Below are positions 26,565 through 35,589 of a DNA stretch of 64,000 nt, piece after piece (the stretch's first letter is position 1; every line of letters starts with the position of its first letter). The DNA is from Elusimicrobiaceae bacterium (GTDB taxonomy: Bacteria > Elusimicrobiota > Elusimicrobia > Elusimicrobiales > Elusimicrobiaceae): the NCBI GenBank assembly GCA_016283355.1, contig JAEEMS010000023.1, positions 29,451 to 93,450 on the forward strand, given 5' to 3'. The translations under genes and the position numbers were made by a program. Under the pieces are notes generated by a model. It made no database searches. It was not told the origin of the DNA and saw only the letters and a program-made list of their open reading frames with translations.

Positions 26565-28250
26565 ATGCCTACAAAAAAATGCGCTTGTTCAGAGTTGCAA
26601 TCGGCACGCGGTAAATTTCAACCTACGTTGCCCAGTATCCTTAAAAAAGGCCCGGCCTTCGTAAAACCGAAGCTCGGTAAGGCCACAAAATCCGTAGCGG
26701 ATCAAGCTACCGTTAAAAAGATTTTCCCTAATACCTACGGTTTGCCGGAAGTAACCTTCGTAAAAGGCAACAATGCAGCCATTACCAAAAAAGCAGTGCG
26801 CGTAGGCGTAGTGCTTTCCGGCGGACAAGCCCCGGGCGGCCACAACGTAATCGGCGGCCTCTTGGATGGACTTAAAAAAGCAAACGCCAAAAACAAACTC
26901 TTTGGCTTTTTGGGTGGTCCCAGTGGAATCGTTGACAATAAATTTATTGAAATTACCCCGGCTTTGATGAAAGATTACCGCAATACAGGTGGCTTTGATT
27001 TGATTCAATCGGGTCGCACCAAAATTGAAACGCCGGATCAGTTAAAAGCTGCCAAAGATAATTTACTGAAAAATAAAATGGATGCTCTCGTTGTAGTAGG
27101 GGGGGATGACTCCAACACTAACGCCTGTGTGATTGCGGAATATCTCAAACAACACAAAGTAGATATTAGTGTTATCGGGGTACCGAAAACGATTGACGGT
27201 GATCTGAAAAACAAACAAATCGAGGCCTCTTTTGGTTTTGATACAGCCACCAAAATTTACGCAGAACTCGTAGGTAACATTGAACGCGATATGAACTCTG
27301 CCCGCAAGTACTGGCACTTCGTTCGCTTAATGGGACGCAGCGCTTCGCATATCACACTAGAAGTTGGTTTAAAAACGCATCCGAACGTCGTATTAGTAGG
27401 GGAAGAAGTCCTGGCTAAAAAAATGACACTCGGGCAAGTGGTCAACAACTTAGTGGACTTAATCGTCAAACGTGCCAAAGCCGGTAAAAATTACGGTATT
27501 GTCCTCGTGCCGGAAGGGCTCATTGAATTCATCCCGGAGATGAAAGAGCTCATCAGCGCGCTGAACGATACATTGGCCGATAATGAAGCCGCCCTTTCCA
27601 AATTGAACACTTTAGGAGAAAAGAAAGAGTTTATCCTTTCCAAACTCCCCAAAAAATTGGCAGATTTAATGAAATCGCTTCCCGCCGCCATCGCCAGTCA
27701 ACTCATGTTGGATCGCGACCCTCACGGGAACGTACAGGTATCTTTAATTGAAACTGAAAAACTGCTTGTAGAAATGATTAAAACGCGTCTGGCAGAACTT
27801 AAAAAAGCCGGCAAATATAGTGGCAAGTTCTCCGCCCTCACGCATTTCTTCGGATATGAAGGACGTTGCGGGGTGCCTTCCACTTTTGATGCCAACTACA
27901 CCTATGCATTAGGTTACAACGCGGCTGTACTGGCACTTAACAAATGTACTGGCTACTTATCCTCCGTCAGAAAATTGACTAAAAAAGCTACGGATTGGGA
28001 AGTAGGCGGCATTCCGCTTACCATGATGATGAATATTGAACGCCGCAAAGGCAAAGAAAAACCCGTCATCAAAAAAGCACTGGTAGAACTCAAAGGCGAA
28101 CCGTTCAAATACTTGACCAAATACCGCACTATATGGGCGATAGAAGACCAATTCGTCTTCCCGGGGCCGATTCAATTTTTTGGCCCTGCTGAAGTAACAG
28201 AAGTAACTACTTACACATTGCTCTTAGAACAAGGGAAAAAATTGAAATAA
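26565..28250 (+). CDS. pfp: Diphosphate-fructose-6-phosphate 1-phosphotransferase (PPi-PFK, long form)
   Basis: A 561-residue enzyme that phosphorylates fructose 6-phosphate with pyrophosphate in place of ATP, reversibly. VLSGGQAPGGHNVIGG, VVGGDDSNTNA (about 178-188, with the second Asp typical of PPi-users), PKTIDGDL, MGRSASHI and GYEGRCGVPS are all present. Length and motifs match the long PFP group known from spirochaetes, Chlamydia and plants. GGAGAT precedes the ATG, with a TATAAT-like element (about 26521-26526) further upstream. It implies PPi-sparing glycolysis. Confidence 0.97.
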   Translation: MPTKKCACSELQSARGKFQPTLPSILKKGPAFVKPKLGKATKSVADQATVKKIFPNTYGLPEVTFVKGNNAAITKKAVRVGVVLSGGQAPGGHNVIGGLLDGLKKANAKNKLFGFLGGPSGIVDNKFIEITPALMKDYRNTGGFDLIQSGRTKIETPDQLKAAKDNLLKNKMDALVVVGGDDSNTNACVIAEYLKQHKVDISVIGVPKTIDGDLKNKQIEASFGFDTATKIYAELVGNIERDMNSARKYWHFVRLMGRSASHITLEVGLKTHPNVVLVGEEVLAKKMTLGQVVNNLVDLIVKRAKAGKNYGIVLVPEGLIEFIPEMKELISALNDTLADNEAALSKLNTLGEKKEFILSKLPKKLADLMKSLPAAIASQLMLDRDPHGNVQVSLIETEKLLVEMIKTRLAELKKAGKYSGKFSALTHFFGYEGRCGVPSTFDANYTYALGYNAAVLALNKCTGYLSSVRKLTKKATDWEVGGIPLTMMMNIERRKGKEKPVIKKALVELKGEPFKYLTKYRTIWAIEDQFVFPGPIQFFGPAEVTEVTTYTLLLEQGKKLK

Positions 28251-28253
28251 CTC

Positions 28254-28286
28254 AAAAAGGCGGGCAGAAAATGCCCGCCTTTTTTA
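28254..28286 (+). terminator. Terminator after pfp
   Basis: A 13-bp stem (AAAAAGGCGGGCA / TGCCCGCCTTTTT) with a GAAAA loop, followed by T. Confidence 0.92.
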
Positions 28287-28406
28287 TGAACTCTTTTGCT
28301 TTTCTACGATAACAAAAAAAAATCCAGTATTTGAAAATCAAATACCCGCTAAAGGATTCCTTGTCCGTCGCTTGAAGAATGATTTCTTTTCTTTTATAAT
28401 AACCTT

Positions 28407-30443
28407 ATGAACCATCGTATTCTACATGCGTTACAAGCGGCATTGAAACCGTTTCGTTTTGAGCCGCTAACCGCTTCCCGTCATCTGCGCATATTATTAC
28501 AGGAAACTTTTGATCCCGGTAACAATTACGGTACTGTTCCCCGCGATGTTTTCAAAACCGTACTCCCTATTTTAGAAAATCAAGTTCCCAGTCTCGACGG
28601 AACGCCCAATGCTTTTACTCCGGAAATTTTAGCACTCTTGCGAGAAACCTCCACCGACGGTAGAAAATCAAAAGGCGTCTTCTACACTCCGTGGTCACTG
28701 GCACAACTGCTTGCCAAAGAAACCCTGGATGCTTTAGAAAACACGCGTGGTCCTCTTTCCGCACACGCACTCCGTTCATTACGCATTTTAGACCCAGCCG
28801 CCGGAGCGGGGGGACTTCTTCTCCCCTTTGCCTTAGAATTAGCCAAAAGAATTGGCGCTCAAACCCATCAAAAAGAAAAAACTGTTTTACGTCATATCTT
28901 TCAACATCAACTCTACGCAGCGGACCTTTGCGCTGGAGCCCTGGAAGATTATCAATTCCGTGCGCAACTGCTCACAGGGGGAAAACCGCTAACGTTGTCT
29001 ACATCCCGGGGGGATTCACTCGGTACGTTACGAGGACACAGCATTTTAAAAACTGCTTTTCCGGCCGTATTCAAAAAAGGAGGATTTGATATTATCCTCT
29101 CCAATCCTCCGTATATTGGGCAAAAAAATAATGCTACTCTCTTCAAATCCTTACATCAAAATCCGTTATGGAGTGCTTATATCAAGCCAAAAAGTGATCT
29201 TTCTTATTTGTTTTTTCATTTAGCCATACATCTTCTCAAGCCGGAAGGAATCGGAGGATTTCTCACACCACCTTATTTTTCCACGGCACAAGGGGCTTTT
29301 TATTTACGAAAAACGATGCAAAACTCCATCACTTTTTTGCGTTTGCTCGATTTTAACGGCAAAATGCTTTTCCCGGATGCAAGCCCTCACACATTACTTT
29401 CCGTTTTTTTAAACCAACCCAAAGACATCCCTTGTTGTGTAGGCATAAAAAAAATAAAGATTCCGCCCACCTGCTTATGGGAAGGTAAAAATGTTTTTTT
29501 ACGTACGCAAATAGCACAGGAAATTTCTCCGTTACTCTCCGATGTACTCCAAAAAATGGCCCAAATGCCCCGCACTTTGGGAGACGTAGTGAAAATCAGC
29601 AATGGGCTGATGACCGGATGTGATAAAATTTCTGCCGCACATTTGCGTAAATTTAAATTGTCCGGAGTTCAAAAAGGAGACGGGGTTTTCGTCCTGTCCG
29701 ATGAAGAAAAAAACCAACTGATACTTAACAAATATGAACGTCAAAAAATAAAACCTTTTTTTAAGAATTCTGTCATCGCTCCGTATCGTGTGTCTTGCAC
29801 TCCTGCCCACTGGCTGATTGATTGCTTTTATCCCAACGACCGGGATTTAAATCTCGCCCGCTATCCGCACTTACTTGCTCACTTAGCCCGATTTAAACCG
29901 GTCCTAATGGCACGCCGACAAAATAACAACGGCATCCAACACCAGCTGGCGGCAGGGAAATATTGGTTTGGTTCCGTCCGGCGAAAAATGAATTTTGAAG
30001 GGGAAAAACTGGTCTGTCCGCATCGTGCAAAAAAACCTTGCTTTGCCTATTGTGACGGCCCATGGTATGCCAGCAGTGATGTATATTTCATTTCACATCC
30101 GAAAGCAGGATATACGTTGTGGGCCATTTTGGCACTACTCAACAGTCCGCTTACCCACCTATGGCTTTATTATAAAGGCAAACGCAAGGGGGATCTTTTG
30201 GAATTATATGCCCAACCCTTAAGCCAATTACCTATACCGAAACTATCTGCTGAGCAATGCAAAACATTATCGCGCTACGCCCGCAAAATTACCACTTTAA
30301 AGGATTCTTCCCATCCTAAAGGTATATCCGCTTTAGAACGTGAAATATTTCATCTTACCGCTCAAATTTTTCATTTAACCGCACAAGAAGAACAATTGCT
30401 ATACCGTTGGGCAAATACTCCCCAAAATCCACTTGCAAATTGA
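28407..30443 (+). CDS. Orphan N6-adenine DNA methyltransferase (Eco57I/TaqI-like)
   Basis: A 678-residue methyltransferase. LDPAAGAGGLLLPFALEL (about 130-147) is the SAM-binding motif I, and IILSNPPYIG (Asn at about 232) is the catalytic NPPY of adenine-N6 enzymes. The C-terminal part (…YASSDVYFISHPKAGYTLWAILALLNSPL…) resembles the TaqI-type target-recognition domain. No nuclease motif is seen in the first 100 residues and no restriction gene is adjacent, so it is probably solitary. TATAAT (28395-28400) ends six bases before the ATG, predicting a leaderless mRNA. Confidence 0.87.
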   Translation: MNHRILHALQAALKPFRFEPLTASRHLRILLQETFDPGNNYGTVPRDVFKTVLPILENQVPSLDGTPNAFTPEILALLRETSTDGRKSKGVFYTPWSLAQLLAKETLDALENTRGPLSAHALRSLRILDPAAGAGGLLLPFALELAKRIGAQTHQKEKTVLRHIFQHQLYAADLCAGALEDYQFRAQLLTGGKPLTLSTSRGDSLGTLRGHSILKTAFPAVFKKGGFDIILSNPPYIGQKNNATLFKSLHQNPLWSAYIKPKSDLSYLFFHLAIHLLKPEGIGGFLTPPYFSTAQGAFYLRKTMQNSITFLRLLDFNGKMLFPDASPHTLLSVFLNQPKDIPCCVGIKKIKIPPTCLWEGKNVFLRTQIAQEISPLLSDVLQKMAQMPRTLGDVVKISNGLMTGCDKISAAHLRKFKLSGVQKGDGVFVLSDEEKNQLILNKYERQKIKPFFKNSVIAPYRVSCTPAHWLIDCFYPNDRDLNLARYPHLLAHLARFKPVLMARRQNNNGIQHQLAAGKYWFGSVRRKMNFEGEKLVCPHRAKKPCFAYCDGPWYASSDVYFISHPKAGYTLWAILALLNSPLTHLWLYYKGKRKGDLLELYAQPLSQLPIPKLSAEQCKTLSRYARKITTLKDSSHPKGISALEREIFHLTAQIFHLTAQEEQLLYRWANTPQNPLAN

Positions 30444-30486
30444 CAATATTTTATTGTATTCTTATGGTAGCCAAAAGGAGGGCTCT

Positions 30487-30801
30487 ATGAACGCAATAAA
30501 AACATATTATTTGGACGTATTCACCAAGCACTATTTTGACTTTATGGGTCGTGCTACCCGAACTCAGTTCTGGATATTCGTTTTAATTAACGTCGTTGTC
30601 ATGTATCTTTTAGGTAAGATTCTCGGACAAGGGTTTATCATGTGGTTAATTAATCTGTTAATCCTTATCCCTTGTTTGGCCATTGCCGTTCGCCGTATAC
30701 GTGATGCCGGTTTCTCCGGTTGGTGGATTTTGATTGGTCTGGTTCCGCTAATTGGTTGGATTGCATTGCTCGTATTCTATCTCTTACCCACCAAAAAATA
30801 A
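30487..30801 (+). CDS. DUF805-family small membrane protein
   Basis: A 104-residue protein with the DUF805 pattern: YF.F.GRATRTQFWIF near the N-terminus, three hydrophobic spans, and the central AVRRIRDAGFSGWWIL motif. Function of the family is unknown. The ATG at 30487 follows an AAGGAGG site. Confidence 0.92.
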   Translation: MNAIKTYYLDVFTKHYFDFMGRATRTQFWIFVLINVVVMYLLGKILGQGFIMWLINLLILIPCLAIAVRRIRDAGFSGWWILIGLVPLIGWIALLVFYLLPTKK

Positions 30802-30810
30802 TTTGTACGT

Positions 30811-30835
30811 GCCGCCTTTCGGGGCGGCTTTTTGC
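30811..30835 (+). terminator. Terminator after the DUF805 gene
   Basis: A 6-bp stem GCCGCC / GGCGGC with loop TTTCGG, then TTTTT. Confidence 0.88.
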
Positions 30836-30851
30836 GCCTTTCTGAGGTTTT

Positions 30852-31436
30852 ATGAATACATCTATTACAAGAGAACAAGCCCTTTCTCTTTTAAAAAAGT
30901 ACAATCAAGAGCCGTTTCATTTACTACACGCGCTCACCGTGGAAGCCGTCATGCGCGATTTAGCCAACACGTTAGGATTTACGGACGAGGCCGACTTCTG
31001 GGCCTTATGCGGCTTACTGCACGATGTAGATTTTGAGAAGTTCCCGCAACAACATTGTAAAAAAGCGCCCGAACTACTTGCCGAAATTAACGCCGGGAAC
31101 GATTTAACCCGTGCTATTTGCAGCCACGGATATGGCATCTGCGTAGATACCAAACCGGAACATATGATGGAAAAAGTACTGTTTGCCACCGATGAATTAA
31201 CTGGGCTTATCGGGGCAGCAGCTAAAATGCGCCCCTCCAAAAGCGTAAGCGATATGGGAGTGTCCAGTTTAAAGAAAAAATTTAAGGACAAAAAATTTGC
31301 TGCCGGTTGCTCTCGCGATGTTATCCAACAGGGAGCCGAAATGCTGGGTTGGACGTTAGAAGAATTGTTTGACAAAACACTAACGGCAATGAAACACACC
31401 GAGCAAGAAGTTCAACAAAAAATGCAAACCATTTAA
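30852..31436 (+). CDS. HD-domain phosphohydrolase
   Basis: A 194-residue protein of the HDIG type. LLHALTVEAVM supplies the first His, GLLHDVDFEKFP the HD pair (about residues 56-57), AICSHGYG a further His, and ATDELTGLI the distal Asp. Such proteins cleave phosphomonoesters or phosphodiesters of nucleotides; the substrate is unknown. It begins just after the preceding terminator with a short GAGGT site. Confidence 0.88.
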   Translation: MNTSITREQALSLLKKYNQEPFHLLHALTVEAVMRDLANTLGFTDEADFWALCGLLHDVDFEKFPQQHCKKAPELLAEINAGNDLTRAICSHGYGICVDTKPEHMMEKVLFATDELTGLIGAAAKMRPSKSVSDMGVSSLKKKFKDKKFAAGCSRDVIQQGAEMLGWTLEELFDKTLTAMKHTEQEVQQKMQTI

Positions 31437-31462
31437 AAAAGCCCCTTTCGGGGCTTTTTTAT
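31437..31462. terminator. Terminator between the HD and sirtuin genes
   Basis: AAAAAAGCCCC / GGGGCTTTTTT around loop TTTC. It serves the convergent sirtuin gene as well. Confidence 0.9.
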
Positions 31463-32193
31463 AATTTCAATTCCTTTGCCAGTTCCGCAAAAAATTCCGT
31501 TGCTTTCTGTGGGAAATAATAATCGGTGATCGAATCCGTAAAAGAAGAGGGTTGCGGATTGATCTCAATAATTTTTGCCCCAAACTGCTTTGATGTTAGT
31601 GGCAAACTACACGCCGGCATCACTTGCCCAGCCGTTCCCACAATAATCATTACATCGGCATTTTGGGCCATTTCCAACGATTTTTCATATGCCCGTGGGG
31701 GAATGCCTTCTCCATAGAAAACAAAGTCCGGTTTAAGTACATGTCCGCACATACAAAGCGGGGGGACTTTTTCAATATCTACATCTTCTAAATTGTATTT
31801 TCGACCGCACACACCACACGAAAGCGTTTTAATCGTACCGTGAAATTCTTGCACATTTTTATTGCCAGCTTTTTGGTGAAGCCCGTCGATATTTTGCGTA
31901 ATAACACCTTTTATCATTCCTTTTTGCTCTAATTTTGCAATCACTTCGTGTGCCTTATTAGGAATGGCCTCATCCATATCGGTAAAAAATATTTTTTTCA
32001 TTTCTTCCCAGCTTCGTTTTGGGTCCGACAAGAAAAAATTAATTTCAATAAATTTTGGATCGTACTGATTCCATAAACCACCCGCTCCTGTGAACGGGGC
32101 AATACCGCTTTCCACACTCACTCCGGCACCGGTAAAAACAACCCCGTACTGTGCGTTCTTAATCAAATGTGCTGCCTCTTTTAATTCACTCAT
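31459..32193 (-). CDS. cobB: Sir2-family NAD-dependent protein deacylase
   Basis: A 244-residue sirtuin that removes acyl groups from lysines using NAD. GAGVSVESGI (22-31) and TQNIDGLHQKAG are the NAD-binding motifs, EFHGT has the catalytic His, and CGVCGRKY…LCMCG holds the zinc Cys pairs. In the cofactor loop the usual GIPxFRG reads GIAPFTG, so the conserved Arg is Thr (residue 35). The start at 32193 is chosen for its GGAGAT site. It follows the decarboxylase gene by 11 bases and is probably co-transcribed. Confidence 0.9.
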   Translation of the reverse strand: MSELKEAAHLIKNAQYGVVFTGAGVSVESGIAPFTGAGGLWNQYDPKFIEINFFLSDPKRSWEEMKKIFFTDMDEAIPNKAHEVIAKLEQKGMIKGVITQNIDGLHQKAGNKNVQEFHGTIKTLSCGVCGRKYNLEDVDIEKVPPLCMCGHVLKPDFVFYGEGIPPRAYEKSLEMAQNADVMIIVGTAGQVMPACSLPLTSKQFGAKIIEINPQPSSFTDSITDYYFPQKATEFFAELAKELKL

Positions 32194-32204
32194 TTTTATC
32201 TCCT

Positions 32205-34043
32205 TTAAGCGGCTTTGCCTTTCTTTGTTTTGTTGAGTACACAAACCCAATAAACTACTTTACCGTCTTCCCACGTTTTTTTAATACCGTGAAATTCAGT
32301 TTCAAATCCCGGAAATAAATTATCCCACGTTTCATTCAAATGTAAAAATTTCATAATCGGGCTATCTGCCGCCGGGAAACGCTCTCCGGGCATAATAACC
32401 GGCACACCCGGCGGATAGGGCAAAATCATTAACACGCTCACACGGCCCGGCGCATCTTGCAAGCGGACATATTCCGTTTTCCCGTCGGATAAGCCATAAT
32501 ACGCTTTATGCGGCGCCACAGCTTGCTCAGGCAGATGGGTATAAAGTGTGGCACAACGGCGCATGATGTCATATTTTTTGAGTTGTACGTGCATCTTGCG
32601 GCACAAATCCGCCAACCCTATATTCCCATAAATTTCCGGATGTTCTTCATATATTTTCGGAAACCACTTTGAAAGAGGTGCATTGTCCGTATATTCCCAT
32701 TTAAAATCGTGCAAAATCCGCAAAAGTTCAGCGGTACGCTCCGTACTTACGCCGGGCGCGAACAGAAAAAGTAAATTGTAAAATCCGGTCTTTTCCGGCA
32801 CAACTCCCCGGGCTTGCAAATATTTAGAAACCACACACGCCGGCACCCCAAAATTCGTCATAGAAGCATCTGGCTCCACCCCCGGAGTCAGCAAGGTTAC
32901 TTTAAGCGGGTCTAAAATATAATCATCTTCCGGCTTAATATCCATTCCGGTCCAACGGTCTCCGGGCTTTAACTGCCAATCTGCCGGGTCCAATTCCAAT
33001 TTTTTAGACGGCTGCCATACTTGGAACCACCATTCTCCGCTGCGATGATATCGTTTATGCGCCCGCGATACAGCACGGCGAAAACGCAAAGCCGTATGAA
33101 GTGCTTTATTTAAAAGCTCGTACCCACTATCTTTCATGATTTGTGTATTCACATCTAGTGAAGCAAACAACGGATAAAACGGCGACGTACTGGCGTGCAT
33201 TAGATTGGCCTCTACCAATCCTTGCTCATCTAATTTTTCATTTCCTTGCCGAAAATGCAACATAGATCCTTGGGAAAATGCCAACAATAATTTATGTGTC
33301 GATTGACTGGCAAATACCGGCAATCGTCTTTTAGAAGAAGGACTCATCGCATAGCGATGTTCGTAGAACGGGTGAAAAGCGCCATAAGCATACCAGGCCT
33401 CATCAAACAATAAAAACCGTGCCGAAGGAGCCAACGTGGCCTTTACTTTATCCGCGTGGTAAATAAGACCGTCGTAGGTAGAATTAGTTAAAACAGTTAA
33501 TTGCACCTTAGCCGCTTTCTTGTTAGAAGCCAATTTGCTGGAAGAAATTTTTGCACGGATAGAGGCAGGCATAAATTGATTAAAATCTACCGGGCCGATA
33601 AGCCCGTAAGAGCAAGCTTTTGGGGTCAAATAAATTGGAACGGCCTCATTCATGATAATTGCGTGCATGATGGACTTATGGCAATTACGCCCCACTAACA
33701 CCAAATCGCCCGGCGAAACGGTGGCAAAAAACACTATTTTATTAGCGGTAGAAGTACCATTCAACACAAAGAAAGTGATATCCGCTCCAAAGGCCTCCGC
33801 CGCACGTTTTTCCGCCTCAGCCGGCGGTCCCTGGTGCTCTAAAATAGACCCAAGTTCACCTACACTGCTAGATACATCGGCTAAAAATAGATTATGCCCA
33901 AAAAATTCGTAAAAATCACGCCCGGCGGGGCTGTCTTTGAGCCCATGGCCGCTGGCATGGCCCGGAGTACTCCAAAGGGTATTTTTCTTCCTGGCAAATG
34001 ATTTAAGTGCCTTATAGAAGGGGGGAAACTCTTTCTCTTTCAT
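32205..34043 (-). CDS. Orn/Lys/Arg decarboxylase (PLP-dependent)
   Basis: A 612-residue fold-type I PLP enzyme of the biodegradative arginine/lysine/ornithine decarboxylase group. TPGHASGHGL, VLNGTSTANKIV, LLFDEAWYAYGAFHPFY and the PLP-lysine segment ASQSTHKLLLAFSQGSM are diagnostic. It lacks the N-terminal receiver-like wing of the larger Enterobacteria enzymes and is nearer in size to the group often called SpeA2. It makes a polyamine precursor or aids acid resistance. TATAAT on the minus strand (34056-34051), extended by TGC, lies seven bases from the ATG, so the mRNA is probably leaderless. Confidence 0.88.
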   Translation of the reverse strand: MKEKEFPPFYKALKSFARKKNTLWSTPGHASGHGLKDSPAGRDFYEFFGHNLFLADVSSSVGELGSILEHQGPPAEAEKRAAEAFGADITFFVLNGTSTANKIVFFATVSPGDLVLVGRNCHKSIMHAIIMNEAVPIYLTPKACSYGLIGPVDFNQFMPASIRAKISSSKLASNKKAAKVQLTVLTNSTYDGLIYHADKVKATLAPSARFLLFDEAWYAYGAFHPFYEHRYAMSPSSKRRLPVFASQSTHKLLLAFSQGSMLHFRQGNEKLDEQGLVEANLMHASTSPFYPLFASLDVNTQIMKDSGYELLNKALHTALRFRRAVSRAHKRYHRSGEWWFQVWQPSKKLELDPADWQLKPGDRWTGMDIKPEDDYILDPLKVTLLTPGVEPDASMTNFGVPACVVSKYLQARGVVPEKTGFYNLLFLFAPGVSTERTAELLRILHDFKWEYTDNAPLSKWFPKIYEEHPEIYGNIGLADLCRKMHVQLKKYDIMRRCATLYTHLPEQAVAPHKAYYGLSDGKTEYVRLQDAPGRVSVLMILPYPPGVPVIMPGERFPAADSPIMKFLHLNETWDNLFPGFETEFHGIKKTWEDGKVVYWVCVLNKTKKGKAA

Positions 34044-34136
34044 CTTTTTTATTATAGCAAAGAAAATTCAAGCCAATTGCACTTTTAACCAGATAATTTA
34101 TACAATAAATTAAACTTATTAAAAAGGAGTTGTGCT

Positions 34137-34436
34137 ATGAAAAAAACTTTATTGTGCATGTGCATTGCCAGTGTATTTGTTGCGGCTTGCGCAACCACCG
34201 GTACCACCACCACGAGCAATACGGCTCAACCCATAACGTTGGAACAAGCGTTGCAGAAATCCGCTGAAACGCGCCAACAATTGGAACAGGCCAAACAATC
34301 CTACCAAACCGCCAAAGCTGTGGCGGAAGCAGCCGCTAACTCTCAAACCGTGCAAAACCAAGTTCAAAAACAAATCGACACGGCCAAAACGCAAGTGAAA
34401 GCTGAAAGAGATGCCTGGGCTGATTTGCTGAAATAA
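34137..34436 (+). CDS. Small helical lipoprotein
   Basis: A 99-residue protein with a lipoprotein signal (lipobox VAAC at about 16-19), a Thr-rich spacer (TTGTTTTSNT), then a Gln/Ala-rich helix with heptad character up to the end. It looks like an Lpp-type coiled-coil envelope lipoprotein, without proof of peptidoglycan attachment. A strong AAGGAG site precedes the ATG. Confidence 0.8.
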   Translation: MKKTLLCMCIASVFVAACATTGTTTTSNTAQPITLEQALQKSAETRQQLEQAKQSYQTAKAVAEAAANSQTVQNQVQKQIDTAKTQVKAERDAWADLLK

Positions 34437-34450
34437 GTAACGCTCAAATA

Positions 34451-34484
34451 AAAAATTCCCGGTAAAATTTACCGGGAATTTTTT
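34451..34484. terminator. Bidirectional terminator after the small lipoprotein gene
   Basis: A 14-bp stem (AAAAATTCCCGGTA / TACCGGGAATTTTT) with T runs on both strands, between convergent genes. Confidence 0.92.
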
Positions 34485-34496
34485 ATACGGCTCAAA

Positions 34497-35180
34497 CTAT
34501 TTTACTTCTTTCACAGGCGGCGGGGGAGGATTAATTCCTACACGCGGGCCTTTGTGAAATTTTCCGCCATGTTTGCCACATTTGCAATCTTTTCCTTCTT
34601 CGAATTTTTCCCCTTCTTTGGCACAAGGGCATTTGCCGCCTTTACCAAAGAATCTGTGACCTTTTTTCCTTTCCATACCCGGGCAACCCGGTCCTTTTTG
34701 GCCATACATGTGCGGACCTTTACCGACACGGTCAAAAAGAACTTTCATATCACCTTCTTTGGCAATAAGCTGCTCTGTTTTTTGATCAACCCAAGCTTTT
34801 TTAGCTTCGGCAGACTTCTCTGCGGCAAGCCCTTTTCTCATATCGCCCAATCGGTCTTCAAATTGCCCCAATTGCTTTTCATTAAATTTCAATTGATCTT
34901 CGCGGATGGAGGCAACTAATTCCGTAATTTCAGCTTTTTTAGCGTCTTTCTTTTTTCCGTCTTTGAGTTTGTTGTATTCTTTGACTAATTTCTCGGCCTT
35001 TTCCTGGGTCGCTTTCATTTTTTCCATTTGCTCTTTACGAGCTTTTTGGAAAGCTTCATGACGATCTCCTTCTTGCATTAGCTGCAGACGACCTTCCGGT
35101 TTAACCGGAGCAGTTGTCTCTTGAGCAAAGGACGGAACTACAAGTAACACCGCCGCAAACATCAGAATAAATTTCTTCAT
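34497..35180 (-). CDS. Exported Cys/His-rich, Lys-rich protein
   Basis: A 227-residue protein with a signal peptide (MKKFILMFAAVLLVVPSFAQ). The middle (about 25-150) is a Lys/Glu-rich coiled coil of CpxP/Spy-like character. The tail has GPGCPGM, GGKCPCAKEG and DCKCGKHGGKFHKG, five Cys plus several His, followed by a Pro run; it may bind metal. The ATG at 35180 follows GGAAGGA. It ends the sigma/anti-sigma operon and may be its periplasmic sensor or main target. No domain name can be given safely. Confidence 0.7.
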   Translation of the reverse strand: MKKFILMFAAVLLVVPSFAQETTAPVKPEGRLQLMQEGDRHEAFQKARKEQMEKMKATQEKAEKLVKEYNKLKDGKKKDAKKAEITELVASIREDQLKFNEKQLGQFEDRLGDMRKGLAAEKSAEAKKAWVDQKTEQLIAKEGDMKVLFDRVGKGPHMYGQKGPGCPGMERKKGHRFFGKGGKCPCAKEGEKFEEGKDCKCGKHGGKFHKGPRVGINPPPPPVKEVK

Positions 35181-35193
35181 ATATCCTTCCTCC

Positions 35194-35589
35194 TTAAAAA
35201 TACATTTCGAATACATCCAAGTCATTTGCAAAGGATTGATAATCCGCGTCCAAATACTCACTCATATAACCTGTCACTTCTCTTTGCTGAGTGGATCCGT
35301 CCGGGCGGGGGAAAACCATTATACCGATTAACCCCACAGCACATACCCCCGCAACTATCGGTTTCCAGCCGGAAAACCATTTTTTCTTTCTTGTCGTTTG
35401 TGCAAACAAAGAATCTACTACCTTTTCAGGAACGGCTTTCGCAATCAATGCTTCGTCTGCCTTTTGCAAAAATTGCAACTCTGCCCGACACTGACCGCAC
35501 GTTTGCAAATGTGCTTCGAATGCGATTTTTTCGTCGCCGGTCAATTCCCCGTTTGCATACAAAATCACTTGTTCGCATTTCATATACAT
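35194..35589 (-). CDS. Anti-sigma factor with zinc finger (ZAS-type)
   Basis: A 131-residue protein. The N-terminal ~45 residues carry the anti-sigma zinc motif (Cys3, then HLQTCGQC = H-x3-C-x2-C), which binds ECF sigma factors. One membrane span (about 75-95, IVAGVCAVGLIGIMVFP) precedes a short periplasmic tail. Its start overlaps the end of the sigma gene, indicating coupled synthesis. This gives the classic sensor-anchored anti-sigma layout. Confidence 0.88.
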   Translation of the reverse strand: MYMKCEQVILYANGELTGDEKIAFEAHLQTCGQCRAELQFLQKADEALIAKAVPEKVVDSLFAQTTRKKKWFSGWKPIVAGVCAVGLIGIMVFPRPDGSTQQREVTGYMSEYLDADYQSFANDLDVFEMYF

